A stretch of DNA of 64,000 bases, taken from the NCBI RefSeq assembly GCF_004365965.1, contig NZ_SOEB01000005.1, positions 1 to 64,000 on the forward strand, read 5' to 3'. Below are positions 40,442 through 51,603 of the stretch, piece by piece. Source of the stretch: Rhodovulum visakhapatnamense. GTDB taxonomy: Bacteria > Pseudomonadota > Alphaproteobacteria > Rhodobacterales > Rhodobacteraceae. Position numbers and translations under genes: made by a program. Each line of letters begins with the position of its first letter. The stretch's first letter is position 1. Below the pieces are notes generated by a model. It ran no database searches. It saw only the letters and a program-made list of their open reading frames with translations, and was not told the DNA's origin.

Positions 40442-40918
40442 TTACGCGGCCTCGGCCGAAACGGTCGCGACCTTGAGCGACCCGCCGGCCTTCTCGACCG
40501 CCTCGATGGCGGCTTTCGACGCGCCGGTGACTTCGATCGAAAGCTTCGAAGTCACCTCGCCTTTCGCCAGCACGCGGACGCCATCGAGCTTGCGGCGCAC
40601 CAGACCCGAGGCGATCAGCGCATCTTCGGTGATCGCGGCCGAGCCATCGAGCTTGCCGGCGTCGACGAATTTCTGGATCAGGCCCAGGTTCACCACCGCA
40701 TAGGCCTTGCGGTTCGGCTTGTTGAAGCCGCGCTTGGGCAGACGTTGGTAGAGCGGCATCTGACCGCCCTCATACCCGTTGATCGCCACGCCCGAGCGGG
40801 ATTTCTGACCCTTGATACCGCGACCGGCGGTCTTGCCCTTGCCGGAGCCCGGGCCGCGGCCGACCCGTTTGGCTTTCTTGGCGGCGCCGTCATTGTCGCG
40901 CAGTTCATGCAGTTTCAT
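40442..40918 (-). CDS. rplO: Ribosomal protein L15
   Basis: 158 residues. Begins [20 protein letters not shown] and has the Gly-rich [20 protein letters not shown] plus [18 protein letters not shown]. 50S assembly protein. First gene of a unit with its own promoter at 41014-41042, followed by secY and adk. Confidence 0.98.
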   Translation of the reverse strand: MKLHELRDNDGAAKKAKRVGRGPGSGKGKTAGRGIKGQKSRSGVAINGYEGGQMPLYQRLPKRGFNKPNRKAYAVVNLGLIQKFVDAGKLDGSAAITEDALIASGLVRRKLDGVRVLAKGEVTSKLSIEVTGASKAAIEAVEKAGGSLKVATVSAEAA

Positions 40919-41013
40919 GTCGCTTCTCCTTTGCCGGACGCGCCCCCGAAGCGAATTGGGCGGCCACGGCGTTTCTTGATTGGTTTCGTGCAGCCCTGCT
41001 GGGCCACCGGGGG

Positions 41014-41042
41014 CGTATAGACGCAGAGCCGCCGCGAAGCAA
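41014..41042 (-). promoter_or_regulatory. Promoter of the rplO-secY-adk unit
   Basis: On the - strand TTGCTT (41037-41042), a 17-bp spacer and TATACG (41014-41019), about 95 bp before rplO and just after the terminator at 41115-41153. Confidence 0.65.
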
Positions 41043-41114
41043 GGGATTCGCGGGCGCCCGCTTCCGGCGCCCCGCCCTGCCCCGCGCTGCCCTGCCCGCG
41101 CCGGGGCGTCCCCG

Positions 41115-41153
41115 CGAAACGGAAAAGGCGCCCCGGATGTCCGGAGCGCCTTT
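41115..41153 (-). terminator. Intrinsic terminator after rpmD
   Basis: AAAGGCGC-TCCGG stem (GGCGC, C/A mismatch, CCGG) with a 4-nt loop, followed on the - strand by TTTTCCGTTTCG. It ends the rpmC-rpmD transcript within the spc genes. Confidence 0.8.
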
Positions 41154-41172
41154 CAGATCTGCGAACGGGCGA

Positions 41173-41361
41173 TCAGCCGCGTTCTTCGATGATCTCGACC
41201 AGGTGCGGGATCTTGGCGACCATGCCGCGGATCGCGGGGGTGTCTTCCAGTTCCCGGGTCTTGTGCATCTTGTTCAGCCCCAGACCGATCAGGGTCCGGC
41301 GCTGGATGTCGGGGCGGCGGATCGGCGAGCCGATCTGCTTGACGACGATGGTCTTGGCCAT
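41173..41361 (-). CDS. rpmD: Ribosomal protein L30
   Basis: 62 residues, normal size. [17 protein letters not shown] and [20 protein letters not shown] are diagnostic. 50S protein; last gene before an intrinsic terminator. Confidence 0.97.
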   Translation of the reverse strand: MAKTIVVKQIGSPIRRPDIQRRTLIGLGLNKMHKTRELEDTPAIRGMVAKIPHLVEIIEERG

Positions 41362-41373
41362 GCTCGGATCTCC

Positions 41374-41937
41374 TTACGCTTCGGCCGCTTCGGCAACCGG
41401 CGCATCGTCCTTCTTGAGGATTTCAGCGACCTTCTTGCCACGGCGTTGCGCAACCTGACGCGGCGAGCTTTCGCGGGCAAGCCCGTCCAGCGTCGCGCGG
41501 ATCATGTTGTAGGGGTTTTGCGAACCGATCGACTTGGCGACCACGTCCTGGACGCCCAGCATCTCGAACACGGCGCGCATCGGACCGCCGGCGATGATCC
41601 CGGTCCCTTGCGGGGCGGTGCGCATCACGACGCGGCCCGCGCCATGGCGGCCCTCGATGTCATGGTGCAGGGTGCGGCCTTCGCGCAGCGGGACGCGCAT
41701 CAGGCTGCGTTTGGCCTGCTCGGTCGCCTTGCGGATCGCCTCCGGCACTTCCTTGGCCTTGCCCTTGCCGAAGCCGACGCGGCCTTTCTGGTCGCCCACC
41801 ACCACGAGAGCGGCAAAGCCGAAGCGCTTGCCCCCCTTCACGGTCTTGGACACGCGGTTGATCGCCACGAGACGATCGGCGAATTCCGGGGTTTCCTCGC
41901 GATCGCGACGGTCCCGGCGGTTCTCACGTTCTGCCAT
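41374..41937 (-). CDS. rpsE: Ribosomal protein S5
   Basis: 187 residues. [40 protein letters not shown] and [20 protein letters not shown] are the dsRBD-like and C-terminal signatures. 30S protein at the mRNA entry with S3 and S4. An N-terminal Arg/Asp/Glu-rich stretch precedes the domain. Confidence 0.98.
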   Translation of the reverse strand: MAERENRRDRRDREETPEFADRLVAINRVSKTVKGGKRFGFAALVVVGDQKGRVGFGKGKAKEVPEAIRKATEQAKRSLMRVPLREGRTLHHDIEGRHGAGRVVMRTAPQGTGIIAGGPMRAVFEMLGVQDVVAKSIGSQNPYNMIRATLDGLARESSPRQVAQRRGKKVAEILKKDDAPVAEAAEA

Positions 41938-41948
41938 ATCTCGTCTCC

Positions 41949-42308
41949 TTAGAACTTCAGGCCGCCTTCACGCGCGGCGTCGGCCAAGGCCTTGACGCTG
42001 CCGTGAAAGAGGAAGCCGCCGCGGTCGAAGTAGCATTCCTCGACGCCGGCTTTCTTGGCGCGCTCGGCAATCGCCGACCCCACCTTGGCAGCCGCCTCGA
42101 CGTTGTTCTTGCCGATGACGCCCAGCTCTTTCTCGAGCGAGGACGCCGCGGCCAGGGTCACGCCCTGAACGTCGTCGATCAGCTGCACGCTGATGTTCTT
42201 GTTGCTGCGATGAACCGACAGGCGAAGCCGCCCGGCATTCATCTTGCGAAGCTTGTTCCGAACGCGCAGGCGGCGTTTCAGGAACAGGTGTCTTTTGCTG
42301 TTTGCCAT
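41949..42308 (-). CDS. rplR: Ribosomal protein L18
   Basis: 119 residues from ATG 42308 ([20 protein letters not shown]); the frame is open further upstream only as an artefact of the rplF overlap. [18 protein letters not shown] and [19 protein letters not shown] are typical. Binds 5S rRNA with L5. Confidence 0.97.
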   Translation of the reverse strand: MANSKRHLFLKRRLRVRNKLRKMNAGRLRLSVHRSNKNISVQLIDDVQGVTLAAASSLEKELGVIGKNNVEAAAKVGSAIAERAKKAGVEECYFDRGGFLFHGSVKALADAAREGGLKF

Positions 42309-42319
42309 CTGTCGCGCCC

Positions 42320-42853
42320 TTACTTCTTCTTGCCTTCCTTGCGGAAGATGAACTCGCCCTTGTAGCGGATGCCCTTGCCCTTGTAGGGCTCGGGGCCGCG
42401 CCACTCGCGGATGTTCGCGGCGACCTGGCCGACCTGTTGCTGGTCGATGCCTTCCACCACGATCTCGGTCGGTTTCGGGGCGGTCACGGTGATGCCCTGC
42501 GGAACCTCGAAGTTGACTTCGTGCGAGTAGCCGAGGTTCAGCTTGAGCACGTTGCCCTGCATCGCGGCCCGGTAGCCGACGCCCTGGATCTCAAGCTCGC
42601 GCTTGAAGCCCTCGGTCACGCCCTTGACGAGGTTCTGAACCATCGTCCGGGACATGCCCCATTGCTGACGGGCGCGCTTGGACGTGCCGCGCGGGGTGAC
42701 GCTGACGGCGTTTTCCTCGACCGCGATGGTGACATCGTCGGTCGCGGTAAAGCTGCGGGTGCCCTTGGGCCCCTTCACTTCGACGGTCTGGCCGGAGACG
42801 GATGCCGAAACACCCGACGGCAGCTCGACCGGTTTCTTACCAATACGAGACAT
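42320..42853 (-). CDS. rplF: Ribosomal protein L6
   Basis: 177 residues. [23 protein letters not shown], and the C-terminal [17 protein letters not shown] are family hallmarks. 50S protein near the sarcin-ricin loop, contacts elongation factors. Confidence 0.98.
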   Translation of the reverse strand: MSRIGKKPVELPSGVSASVSGQTVEVKGPKGTRSFTATDDVTIAVEENAVSVTPRGTSKRARQQWGMSRTMVQNLVKGVTEGFKRELEIQGVGYRAAMQGNVLKLNLGYSHEVNFEVPQGITVTAPKPTEIVVEGIDQQQVGQVAANIREWRGPEPYKGKGIRYKGEFIFRKEGKKK

Positions 42854-42864
42854 TGCCTTCCTCC

Positions 42865-43263
42865 TTAGAACACCGTGCAGAGCACTTCGCCGCCGACATT
42901 CGCCGACCGCGCAGCCGCATCCGACATCACGCCCTTCGACGTCGACACGATCGAGACACCCAGACCCTGGCGCACCGAGGGCAGGTCCTTCACGCTCATG
43001 TAGACGCGCCGGCCGGGGGTCGAGACGCGCTTGACTTCGCGAATGACCGGCTGGCCTTCATAGTATTTCAGGCTGACTTCCAGCTCGGGCAGGCCGGTCT
43101 TGCCGGTCGTCGCCTCGTAGCCGCGGATGTAGCCTTCGTCTTTCAGCACGTCCAGCACCCAGGCACGAAGCTTGGAGGCGGGCGTACGCACCGTCGATTT
43201 GCCACGCATCTGCGCGTTGCGGATGCGGGTCAGCATATCGCCGAGAGGATCGTTCACAGACAT
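42865..43263 (-). CDS. rpsH: Ribosomal protein S8
   Basis: 132 residues. [20 protein letters not shown] and the C-terminal [20 protein letters not shown] are diagnostic. 30S assembly protein; in E. coli S8 represses spc translation by binding near rplE. An equivalent mRNA site was not examined in detail here. Confidence 0.98.
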   Translation of the reverse strand: MSVNDPLGDMLTRIRNAQMRGKSTVRTPASKLRAWVLDVLKDEGYIRGYEATTGKTGLPELEVSLKYYEGQPVIREVKRVSTPGRRVYMSVKDLPSVRQGLGVSIVSTSKGVMSDAAARSANVGGEVLCTVF

Positions 43264-43275
43264 CTCTTCCCCTCC

Positions 43276-43581
43276 TTACCAGCTCGACTTCACCATGCCG
43301 GGGATCTGGCCCATCGAGCCCAGATCGCGCAGCATGATCCGCGAGATTTTCAACTTGCGGTAATAGGCGTGCGGACGCCCGGTGAGCTGGCAGCGGTTGT
43401 GCAGCCGGGTAGCCGAGGAATTGCGCGGCAGCTTGGCGAGCTTGAGGCGCGCCTTGAACCGCTCTTCCATCGGAAGATCCTCGTTGGTCGCGATTTCTTT
43501 CAGCTTGGCGCGTTTGGCGGCGTATTTCTCCACCAGGCGCTGGCGCTTGAGTTCGCGCTCGACCATAGATTTCTTAGCCAT
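43276..43581 (-). CDS. rpsN: Ribosomal protein S14 (zinc-free form)
   Basis: 101 residues. [20 protein letters not shown] and [20 protein letters not shown]. There is no CxxC pair, so it is the C-minus form that needs no zinc. 30S head protein. Standard position between L5 and S8. Confidence 0.97.
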   Translation of the reverse strand: MAKKSMVERELKRQRLVEKYAAKRAKLKEIATNEDLPMEERFKARLKLAKLPRNSSATRLHNRCQLTGRPHAYYRKLKISRIMLRDLGSMGQIPGMVKSSW

Positions 43582-43602
43582 GTGGTGTTCTCCCTCCCGC
43601 GA

Positions 43603-44166
43603 TCAGCTGTTGAACGGCATGTTGAAATGCTTCAACAGCGCCTTCGCTTCCGCGTCGGTGCTCGCGGTGGTGGCAATGACGATATCCATGCCCCAGACCT
43701 CGTCGACCTTGTCGTACTCGATCTCGGGGAACACGATGTGCTCTTTCAGGCCCATCGCGTAGTTGCCGCGGCCATCGAAGGACTTGCCGGGGACACCCCG
43801 GAAGTCGCGAACGCGGGGCATCGCGATGGTGATGAGGCGGTCGAGGAATTCGTACATCCGGTCGCCGCGCAGCGTGACCTTGGTCCCGAGCGGCATGTCC
43901 TCACGGACCCGGAAGCCGGCGATCGATTTCTTGGCCTTGGTGATGACCGCTTTCTGACCGGCGATCCGGCTGAGGTCTTCCTGGGCGGATTTCGACTTCT
44001 TGGAATCGCGCACCGCTTCGGCGCCGCAGCCGATGTTCAGCACGATCTTGTCGAGCCGCGGGATCATCATGTCGTTCTTGTAGGCGAACTCTTCCTTCAG
44101 AGCGCCCCGGATGGTTTCCCGGTAGAGCGCCTTGAGGCGCGGGGTGTAGGTGGCAGCATCAAGCAT
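43603..44166 (-). CDS. rplE: Ribosomal protein L5
   Basis: 187 residues. [40 protein letters not shown] and [20 protein letters not shown] are typical. Binds 5S rRNA and the P-site tRNA. Starts 8 bp inside the end of rplX. Confidence 0.98.
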   Translation of the reverse strand: MLDAATYTPRLKALYRETIRGALKEEFAYKNDMMIPRLDKIVLNIGCGAEAVRDSKKSKSAQEDLSRIAGQKAVITKAKKSIAGFRVREDMPLGTKVTLRGDRMYEFLDRLITIAMPRVRDFRGVPGKSFDGRGNYAMGLKEHIVFPEIEYDKVDEVWGMDIVIATTASTDAEAKALLKHFNMPFNS

Positions 44167-44473
44167 CGATCACTTCCCCCGATTTCTTGGCAAAACGAAC
44201 CTTCTTGCCGTCTTCCACGCGGAAGCCGACGCGGGTCGGGCCGCCCTCTTTGGGGTCGACCATGGCGAGGTTCGACAGGTCGATCGGCATGGCTTTCGGC
44301 ATGCGGCCGCCCTGGCTCGTCTGGGTCTGGCGCTGGTGGCGGACCGCCATGTTCAGGCCCTCGACCACGGCCTTGCCGGCCTTGGGGTCGACCGACAGGA
44401 TGGTGCCTTCACGACCCTTGTCCTTGCCGGCGAGCAGGACGACCTTGTCGCCCTTCTTAAGCTTGGCAGCCAT
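44159..44473 (-). CDS. rplX: Ribosomal protein L24
   Basis: 104 residues from ATG 44473 ([20 protein letters not shown], a KOW motif) through [20 protein letters not shown]. The start overlaps the rplN stop by 1 nt (TGATG). 50S assembly initiator near the tunnel exit. Confidence 0.97.
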   Translation of the reverse strand: MAAKLKKGDKVVLLAGKDKGREGTILSVDPKAGKAVVEGLNMAVRHQRQTQTSQGGRMPKAMPIDLSNLAMVDPKEGGPTRVGFRVEDGKKVRFAKKSGEVIDA

Positions 44474-44841
44474 CAGAGCACCTCCGGAGCCAGCGAGATG
44501 ATCTTCATGAAGTTCTTCGCGCGCAGTTCGCGCACGACGGGCCCGAAGATCCGGGTGCCGACAGGTTCGTTGTTGTTGTTGAGGATCACGGCGGCGTTGC
44601 GATCGAAGCGGATCGCGGTGCCGTCCTCGCGACGGACTTCCTTGGCCGTGCGCACGACGACAGCCTTGCGGACATCGCCTTTCTTGACGCGGCCGCGCGG
44701 AATGGCTTCCTTGACGGAAACGACGATGATGTCGCCGACAGAAGCGTATTTCCGCTTGGACCCACCGAGGACCTTGATGCACTGCACCCGGCGTGCGCCG
44801 GAGTTGTCAGCGACATCCAGATTGGTCTGCATCTGGATCAT
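44473..44841 (-). CDS. rplN: Ribosomal protein L14
   Basis: 122 residues. [20 protein letters not shown], the [19 protein letters not shown] region and [20 protein letters not shown] are diagnostic. 50S interface protein in bridge B8. 64 bp after rpsQ. Confidence 0.98.
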   Translation of the reverse strand: MIQMQTNLDVADNSGARRVQCIKVLGGSKRKYASVGDIIVVSVKEAIPRGRVKKGDVRKAVVVRTAKEVRREDGTAIRFDRNAAVILNNNNEPVGTRIFGPVVRELRAKNFMKIISLAPEVL

Positions 44842-44905
44842 TTGGTTTCTCCCGACCTTTGGGAACTGGTCCCAGGGTTTCGCTCAAACCGGAAGGCGGT
44901 ACAGG

Positions 44906-45139
44906 TCAGACCTGCGCCACCACCTCCCAGCGTTTCGTCTTCGACTTCGGCGCGCATTCCTGAATGCGGACCGTGTCGCCCACCTTGAAGGTGTTGTTCT
45001 CGTCGTGAGCCCGGTATTTCTTGGACTTACGGATGGTCTTTTTCAGCACGGGGTGCGTGAAGCGGCGTTCGACCAGGACGGTGACGGTCTGATCGTTCAG
45101 ATCGCTGGTCACGGTGCCTTGCAGGATACGTTTGGGCAT
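44906..45139 (-). CDS. rpsQ: Ribosomal protein S17
   Basis: 77 residues. [40 protein letters not shown] and [20 protein letters not shown] are the OB-fold signatures. Primary 16S rRNA-binding 30S protein. Confidence 0.97.
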   Translation of the reverse strand: MPKRILQGTVTSDLNDQTVTVLVERRFTHPVLKKTIRKSKKYRAHDENNTFKVGDTVRIQECAPKSKTKRWEVVAQV

Positions 45140-45153
45140 CTGTCAGGCTCCCC

Positions 45154-45354
45154 TTATTCCGACGCCTTGGCGGCTTTTTCGTTCAGCACCGTCTTCACGC
45201 GGGCGACGTCGCGGCGGACTTCGCGGATGCGGGCGGTGTTCTCGAGCGCGCTCGTGGCCTGCTGAAAGCGCAGGTTGAAGGCCTCTTTCTTCAGGCTCGC
45301 CAGCGCATCGCGCAGCTGGTCGGGCGTCTTGTCTCGCAGTTCCTGGGCGTTCAT
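45154..45354 (-). CDS. rpmC: Ribosomal protein L29
   Basis: 66 residues from ATG 45354 ([20 protein letters not shown]), with [19 protein letters not shown] following. 50S tunnel-exit protein. In E. coli it directly follows rplP; here a 223-bp gap with a terminator and a promoter separates them, so it starts a new unit. Confidence 0.97.
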   Translation of the reverse strand: MNAQELRDKTPDQLRDALASLKKEAFNLRFQQATSALENTARIREVRRDVARVKTVLNEKAAKASE

Positions 45355-45445
45355 CGCCTTTTTCGTCCTTTCAACATCAACGGAGGGCCCCAAGCCTCTC
45401 GCGAGGGTCACCCTGATTCCGATGGAGGTTCGCGGATGAGAGGCC

Positions 45446-45474
45446 CGCATAAGCCCCTAACCCGAATAAAGCAA
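45446..45474 (-). promoter_or_regulatory. Probable promoter of the rpmC-rpmD unit
   Basis: On the - strand TTGCTT (45469-45474), a 17-bp spacer and TATGCG (45446-45451), about 90 bp before rpmC and after the rplP terminator. It has the same -35 as the rplO promoter. Confidence 0.5.
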
Positions 45475-45518
45475 GCCCCGATCGCATCCGCCCGTCCGGG
45501 CCGCGCCTCGGGAACCAC

Positions 45519-45553
45519 CGGAAAGGAAAGGCCCCCGCCTTGGCGCGGGGGCC
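45519..45553 (-). terminator. Intrinsic terminator after rplP
   Basis: 9-bp stem GGCCCCCGC/GCGGGGGCC (45530-45538 and 45545-45553) with a 6-nt loop, then TTTCCTTTCC on the - strand. Ends the S10-type transcript 24 bp past the rplP stop. Confidence 0.8.
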
Positions 45554-45577
45554 CCTCGTGATTTCAGGCGACCGGAA

Positions 45578-45991
45578 TTACCAGTCTTCGCGTTCGACGA
45601 TCCGGGTCTTGATCGGCAGCTTCATGGCCGCAAGACGCAGCGCCTCGCGGGCGATGGCCTCGTTGACACCGTCGATCTCGAACATGATCCGGCCCGGCTT
45701 GATCTTCGCGGCCCAGAAATCGACGGAGCCCTTCCCTTTACCCATCCGGACCTCGGTCGGTTTCGATGAGACGGGGGTGTCGGGGAAGATCCGGATCCAG
45801 ACCCGGCCCTGACGTTTCATGTGGCGGGTCAGGGCGCGGCGGGCAGCCTCGATCTGACGCGCGGTCACTCGCTCGGGCTCGGTCGCCTTCAGGCCGAAAT
45901 GGCCGAAGTTGAGCTCGAATCCGCCTTTAGCCTGGCCGTGAATCCGGCCCTTGTGCATCTTGCGGAATTTCGTGCGCTTGGGTTGCAGCAT
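45578..45991 (-). CDS. rplP: Ribosomal protein L16
   Basis: 137 residues. [20 protein letters not shown], then [20 protein letters not shown] and [20 protein letters not shown]. 50S protein close to the A site. Last gene of the S10 unit here. Confidence 0.98.
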   Translation of the reverse strand: MLQPKRTKFRKMHKGRIHGQAKGGFELNFGHFGLKATEPERVTARQIEAARRALTRHMKRQGRVWIRIFPDTPVSSKPTEVRMGKGKGSVDFWAAKIKPGRIMFEIDGVNEAIAREALRLAAMKLPIKTRIVEREDW

Positions 45992-46010
45992 CTCTGTTCT
46001 CCTTCAGGGC

Positions 46011-46715
46011 TCAGCGGCGCGGACGGGACGGGCCGCTCCCGCCCTCCTGGAGCTCTGCCTGACGACGGTCGCGGGCACTGGGATCGTGCTCCATGATCTC
46101 GCCTTTGAAGATCCAGACCTTGATGCCGATGATGCCGTAGGGCGTCGTGGCTTCGGCGGTGGCATAGTCGATGTCGGCGCGCAGCGTGTGCAGCGGCACC
46201 CGGCCTTCGCGATACCATTCCGTCCGGGCGATCTCGGCGCCGCCGAGGCGGCCCGACACGTTGACCCGGATACCCAGCGCCCCCATGCGCATGGCGTTCT
46301 GCACCGACCGTTTCATCGCGCGGCGGAAGCTGACCCGGCGTTCCAGCTGATGGGCGATCGATTCCGCCACCAGCTGACCGTCAAGCTCGGGCTTGCGGAC
46401 CTCGACGATGTTCAGGTGCAGCTCGCTCTTGGTCATGTTGGCAAGCTTCTTGCGCAGCGTCTCGATATCCGCGCCTTTCTTGCCGATGATCACGCCCGGA
46501 CGCGCCGTGTGGATCGTCACCCGGCATTTCTTGTGCGGACGCTCGATGATGATGCGGCTGACGCCGGCCTGCTTGCACTCGTCCTTGATGAACTCGCGCA
46601 TCTTGACGTCTTCCAGAAGAAGATCGCCGTAATCCTTGGTGTCGGCGTACCAGCGGCTGTCCCAGGTCCGGTTGACCTGGAGGCGCATGCCGATCGGATT
46701 GACCTTGTGACCCAT
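46011..46715 (-). CDS. rpsC: Ribosomal protein S3
   Basis: 234 residues from ATG 46715 ([20 protein letters not shown]), with the KH domain ([20 protein letters not shown]) and [20 protein letters not shown]. Start overlaps the rplV stop (TAATG). mRNA-entry helicase site of the 30S. The longer upstream frame is a shadow of rplV. Confidence 0.98.
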   Translation of the reverse strand: MGHKVNPIGMRLQVNRTWDSRWYADTKDYGDLLLEDVKMREFIKDECKQAGVSRIIIERPHKKCRVTIHTARPGVIIGKKGADIETLRKKLANMTKSELHLNIVEVRKPELDGQLVAESIAHQLERRVSFRRAMKRSVQNAMRMGALGIRVNVSGRLGGAEIARTEWYREGRVPLHTLRADIDYATAEATTPYGIIGIKVWIFKGEIMEHDPSARDRRQAELQEGGSGPSRPRR

Positions 46716-47095
46716 TAGGCTTGCTCCTCGACCTGGCGGACCTTGATGGTGAGTTCCGAGAACGGCTTGATGATCTTGCCGAACCGGCCACGGGCGCGCG
46801 GCTGCCCGCGCTTCAGCGTCAGGTTCTTGCCCACATAGGCCTCGGCCACGATCAGTTCGTCGACGTCGAGGTTGTGGTTGTTCTCGGCGTTGGCGATCGC
46901 GGACTGAAGGCATTTCTTCACGTCTTCGGCGATCCGCTTCTTCGAGAAGGTCAGATCGGCGAGCGCACGGTCGACCTTCTTGCCGCGGATCATCGCAGCG
47001 ACCAGGTTCAGCTTCTGCGGAGAGGTGCGAAGCATGCGCGTCTTGGCCATCGCTTCATTCTCGGCCACGCGGCGGGGGTTCTTTGCCTTGCCCAT
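46715..47095 (-). CDS. rplV: Ribosomal protein L22
   Basis: 126 residues. [20 protein letters not shown], then the extended hairpin region [20 protein letters not shown] that lines the exit tunnel. Shows the normal tunnel loop; no macrolide-resistance type change was evident. Confidence 0.97.
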   Translation of the reverse strand: MGKAKNPRRVAENEAMAKTRMLRTSPQKLNLVAAMIRGKKVDRALADLTFSKKRIAEDVKKCLQSAIANAENNHNLDVDELIVAEAYVGKNLTLKRGQPRARGRFGKIIKPFSELTIKVRQVEEQA

Positions 47096-47100
47096 GACGC

Positions 47101-47379
47101 TTACCTCTTCTTCGCTTTCTTGTCGGCCGCGTGACCGTAATAGGTCCGGGTCGGCGAATATTCACCGAACTTCTGGCCGATCATCTCTTCGGTCACCAGC
47201 ACGGGAATATGCTTGTGGCCGTTGTAGACGCCAAAGGTGAGCCCCACGAACTGGGGCAGGATGGTCGAGCGGCGCGACCAGATCTTGATGATCTCGTTGC
47301 GGCTCGACTCGCGGGCTTTCTCGGCCTTCTTGAGGACATAAGAGTCGACGAAGGGGCCTTTCCAGACAGAACGAGACAT
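47101..47379 (-). CDS. rpsS: Ribosomal protein S19
   Basis: 92 residues. [40 protein letters not shown] and [20 protein letters not shown]. 30S head protein. 3 bp after rplB. Confidence 0.98.
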   Translation of the reverse strand: MSRSVWKGPFVDSYVLKKAEKARESSRNEIIKIWSRRSTILPQFVGLTFGVYNGHKHIPVLVTEEMIGQKFGEYSPTRTYYGHAADKKAKKR

Positions 47380-47382
47380 GGC

Positions 47383-48222
47383 TTAGCGACCCTTCTTGCG
47401 CGCGTGACGGGACCGGAGGATGTACTTGTCGGTCGCCTTGTTGCGGCGCGTCTTGGCGCCTTTGGTCGGCTTGCCCCAGGGGGTCACCGGGTGGCGGCCG
47501 CCCGAAGTCCGGCCTTCACCGCCGCCATGGGGGTGGTCGATCGGGTTCATCACGACGCCGCGGACCGACGGGCGTTTGCCCAGATGGCGGTTGCGGCCGG
47601 CTTTACCGAGGTTCTGGTTCGAGTTGTCGGGGTTCGACACCGCGCCAACGGTCGCCATGCATTCCTGACGGACCAGGCGCAGCTCGCCCGACGACAGCCG
47701 GATCTGCGCATAACCGCCGTCACGGCCGACGAACTGGGCATAGGTGCCCGCGGCGCGCGCGATCTGGCCGCCCTTGCCGGGCTTCAGTTCGACGTTGTGA
47801 ACGATCGTGCCGATCGGCATGCCGGTGAAGGGCATCGCGTTGCCGGGCTTCACGTCGGCCTTCTTCGAGGCGACGACCTTGTCGCCGACGCCCAGGCGCT
47901 GCGGCGCCAGGATGTAGGCCTGTTCGCCATCCTCGTAGCGGATCAGGGCGATGAAGGCGGTCCGGTTCGGGTCGTATTCGATCCGTTCAACGGTGCCGAC
48001 CACATCGAACTTGGTCCGCTTGAAATCAACGATGCGGTAGAGGCGTTTCGCCCCGCCGCCCCGGCGGCGTGCCGTGATCCGCCCGGCATTGTTCCGGCCG
48101 CCCGATTTGGTCAGGCCCTCGGTGAGGGTCTTGACCGGGCGCCCTTTCCAAAGCTCGGAACGGTCGATCAGAACCAGCCCACGCTGGCCCGGCGTCGTCG
48201 GCTTGTACGACTTGAGTGCCAT
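47383..48222 (-). CDS. rplB: Ribosomal protein L2
   Basis: 279 residues. [40 protein letters not shown] and the [20 protein letters not shown] loop with the conserved His near the peptidyl-transferase centre. Preceded by a 124-bp gap with an intrinsic terminator, unusual inside an S10 operon. Confidence 0.98.
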   Translation of the reverse strand: MALKSYKPTTPGQRGLVLIDRSELWKGRPVKTLTEGLTKSGGRNNAGRITARRRGGGAKRLYRIVDFKRTKFDVVGTVERIEYDPNRTAFIALIRYEDGEQAYILAPQRLGVGDKVVASKKADVKPGNAMPFTGMPIGTIVHNVELKPGKGGQIARAAGTYAQFVGRDGGYAQIRLSSGELRLVRQECMATVGAVSNPDNSNQNLGKAGRNRHLGKRPSVRGVVMNPIDHPHGGGEGRTSGGRHPVTPWGKPTKGAKTRRNKATDKYILRSRHARKKGR

Positions 48223-48295
48223 GCTTTCTGTCTTCCGTCAGCTTCGGACCTGATTGGTCCGGTTGTCGTCAGGGGTCCGAAAACCCCGCCTTGGT

Positions 48296-48328
48296 CGAAA
48301 AAATCCGGCCCCGGTCGAGCCGGGGCCG
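48296..48328 (-). terminator. Intrinsic terminator or attenuator between rplW and rplB
   Basis: 9-bp stem CGGCCCCGG/CCGGGGCCG (48306-48314 and 48320-48328), loop TCGAG, then GATTTTTTCG on the - strand, an ideal U-tract. It is 19 bp past the rplW stop and inside the S10 gene order. A second hairpin CGGACC/GGTCCG lies between it and rplB. Confidence 0.8.
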
Positions 48329-48346
48329 AAGATTCGCGGCGTTCTA

Positions 48347-48643
48347 TCAGAGACCGGTGGTCACGTCGATAGTGTTGCCCTCTTCGAGGGTCACATAGGC
48401 CTTCTTGACGTTCTTGCGGCGGCCGAGAATGCCCTTGAACCGCTTGACCTTGCCCTTGGTGATGGTGGTGTTGACCGCCTTCACCTTGACGCCGAAGAGG
48501 TTCTCCACCGCTTCCTTGATCTCGGGCTTGTTCGCGTCCATCGCCACCTCGAAGACCACGGCATTGGCCTCGGAGGCCATCGTCGCTTTCTCGGTGATGA
48601 TCGGCTTGCGGATCACGTCGTAATGTTCGGGCTTCACGCTCAT
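48347..48643 (-). CDS. rplW: Ribosomal protein L23
   Basis: 98 residues. [20 protein letters not shown] and [20 protein letters not shown] are typical. Docking site for SRP and trigger factor at the tunnel exit. Overlaps rplD by 4 bp. Confidence 0.97.
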   Translation of the reverse strand: MSVKPEHYDVIRKPIITEKATMASEANAVVFEVAMDANKPEIKEAVENLFGVKVKAVNTTITKGKVKRFKGILGRRKNVKKAYVTLEEGNTIDVTTGL

Positions 48644-49260
48644 TTCAGTCGAGCCTCCAGGGCTTCGACACCCGCCTTGGTGAGCACGAGGGTGTCACGG
48701 CGAAGGATGTCATAGACGTTGGCGCCCATCGACGGCAGCACATCGAGACCCTCGATGTTGCGGGCCGCCATGGCGAAGTTCTCGTTCACCTCGGCACCGT
48801 CGATGATCAGCACGCGCTTCCAGCCCAGGTTCTTGACCGACTTGGCCAGTTCCGAGGTCTTGGGCGCGGCCATCTCGGCCGATTCCAGAACGATCAGTTC
48901 GCCCGCCTTCAGCTTGGCGCTGAGCGCGTGCTTGAGGCCCAGCTTGCGGAATTTCTTCGGCAGGTCGTGGGCATGGCTGCGCGGGGTCGGGCCCTTGTAG
49001 ACGCCACCCTTGCGGAAGATCGGCGCGTTCCGGTCACCGTGACGCGCGCCGCCGGTGCCCTTCTGGCGATAGATCTTCTTGGTCGAGTAGCTGGTCTCGG
49101 ACCGGGTCTTGACCTTATGGGTGCCGGCCTGCGCGCGGGCGCGCTGCCAGCGCACCACGCGGTGCAGGATGTCGGTGCGCGGCTCGAGGCCGAAGATCTC
49201 GTCGCCGAGATCGACGGTGCCGGCCTTGGCGCCGTCCAGTTTGATCACGTCGAGTTTCAT
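48640..49260 (-). CDS. rplD: Ribosomal protein L4
   Basis: 206 residues from ATG 49260 ([20 protein letters not shown]). [20 protein letters not shown] is the tunnel-loop signature. In E. coli L4 autoregulates the S10 operon by attenuation at the leader; the internal terminator at 48296 raises the question whether similar control acts here. ATGA overlap with rplC. Confidence 0.97.
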   Translation of the reverse strand: MKLDVIKLDGAKAGTVDLGDEIFGLEPRTDILHRVVRWQRARAQAGTHKVKTRSETSYSTKKIYRQKGTGGARHGDRNAPIFRKGGVYKGPTPRSHAHDLPKKFRKLGLKHALSAKLKAGELIVLESAEMAAPKTSELAKSVKNLGWKRVLIIDGAEVNENFAMAARNIEGLDVLPSMGANVYDILRRDTLVLTKAGVEALEARLK

Positions 49261-49982
49261 TCTTCGCCTCCTTCGGCGGTCGCTTCGGCAGCGGGCGCCT
49301 CGGCCGTGGCCGACTTCAGAGCCGCCGGCAGGACCAGGTTGTCCGGGGTCGGTTTCTTGACCGCGTCCTTGATGGTCACCCAGCCGCCCTTGGCGCCGGG
49401 GACGGCACCCTTGATCATGATCAGGCCACGATCGGCGTCGGTCTTCACCACCTGCAGGTTCTGCGTGGTGACGCGGGCCGAGCCCAGGTGACCGGCCATC
49501 TTCTTGCCCTTGAACACGCGGCCCGGGTCCTGACATTGACCGGTCGAGCCGTGCGAGCGGTGGCTGACCGACACGCCGTGCGAGGCGCGCAGGCCGCCGA
49601 AATTGTGCCGCTTCATGACACCGGCAAAGCCTTTACCGATCGACGTGCCGCTGACATCGACGAACTGGCCTTCGAAATAGTGGTCGGCGGTGATTTCCTC
49701 ACCGACGCCGATCAGGTTCTCGGGGGCCACGCGGAATTCCGCGAGCTTCCGCTTGGGCGCCACGCTGGCCTTGGCGAAGTGGCCGCGCATCGGGGCCGAC
49801 ACGCGCTTGGCCTTGGCCGAGCCCGCGCCCAGCTGGACCGCGGTGTAGCCGTCGGTTTCGACAGTCCGCTGGGCCACGACCTGGCAGCCGTCAAGCTGCA
49901 GGACCGTCACCGGCACCTGACGGCCGTCGTCCATGAACAGCCGGGTCATGCCCAGCTTCTTTGCGATAACTCCAGAGCGCAT
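49257..49982 (-). CDS. rplC: Ribosomal protein L3
   Basis: 241 residues from ATG 49982 ([20 protein letters not shown]). [20 protein letters not shown] and [20 protein letters not shown] are the core motifs, and Gln in GSTGQ is the site methylated by PrmB in other bacteria. An acidic Ala/Glu tail ends the protein. Confidence 0.97.
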   Translation of the reverse strand: MRSGVIAKKLGMTRLFMDDGRQVPVTVLQLDGCQVVAQRTVETDGYTAVQLGAGSAKAKRVSAPMRGHFAKASVAPKRKLAEFRVAPENLIGVGEEITADHYFEGQFVDVSGTSIGKGFAGVMKRHNFGGLRASHGVSVSHRSHGSTGQCQDPGRVFKGKKMAGHLGSARVTTQNLQVVKTDADRGLIMIKGAVPGAKGGWVTIKDAVKKPTPDNLVLPAALKSATAEAPAAEATAEGGEE

Positions 49983-49996
49983 CTCGGGTGCCCTCC

Positions 49997-50305
49997 TCAA
50001 ACCTTGATTTCGACGTCGACACCGGCAGCCAGGTCGAGCTTCATCAGCGCGTCCACGGTCTGGGGGGTCGGGTCGATAATGTCGAGAAGCCGCTTGTGCG
50101 TGCGGATTTCCCATTGATCGCGGGACTTCTTGTCGATGTGGGGACCACGAAGAACCGTGAATTTCTCGATCTTGTTCGGCAGCGGAATAGGCCCGCGCAC
50201 CTGGGCGCCGGTCCGCTTGGCGGTATTCACGATCTCCTGCGTGCTGGCATCCAGAACGCGGTAGTCGAAGGCCTTCAGCCGAATGCGGATATTCTGACTT
50301 TGCAT
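49997..50305 (-). CDS. rpsJ: Ribosomal protein S10
   Basis: 102 residues. [40 protein letters not shown] and [14 protein letters not shown]. 30S head protein, also NusE in antitermination. First gene of the S10 block, 56 bp after tuf. Confidence 0.98.
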   Translation of the reverse strand: MQSQNIRIRLKAFDYRVLDASTQEIVNTAKRTGAQVRGPIPLPNKIEKFTVLRGPHIDKKSRDQWEIRTHKRLLDIIDPTPQTVDALMKLDLAAGVDVEIKV

Positions 50306-50327
50306 GTTTTTGTGCCCTCAGGCTGAA

Positions 50328-50350
50328 GGGCGGGTCCGACGGACCCGCCC
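50328..50350 (-). terminator. Hairpin between tuf and rpsJ
   Basis: Perfect 10-bp stem GGGCGGGTCC/GGACCCGCCC with a 3-nt loop, 12 bp past the tuf stop. No T-run, so partial termination or processing is likely. Confidence 0.5.
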
Positions 50351-50361
50351 GGGCCTTTTCG

Positions 50362-51537
<1,176 letters not shown>

Positions 51538-51603
51538 GGTGGCCTCCTCTAGTTCCTTGATGGCGGGCGCTGCCGAGGGGCGCGCGCCCGGCCCGTGTCA
51601 CGT

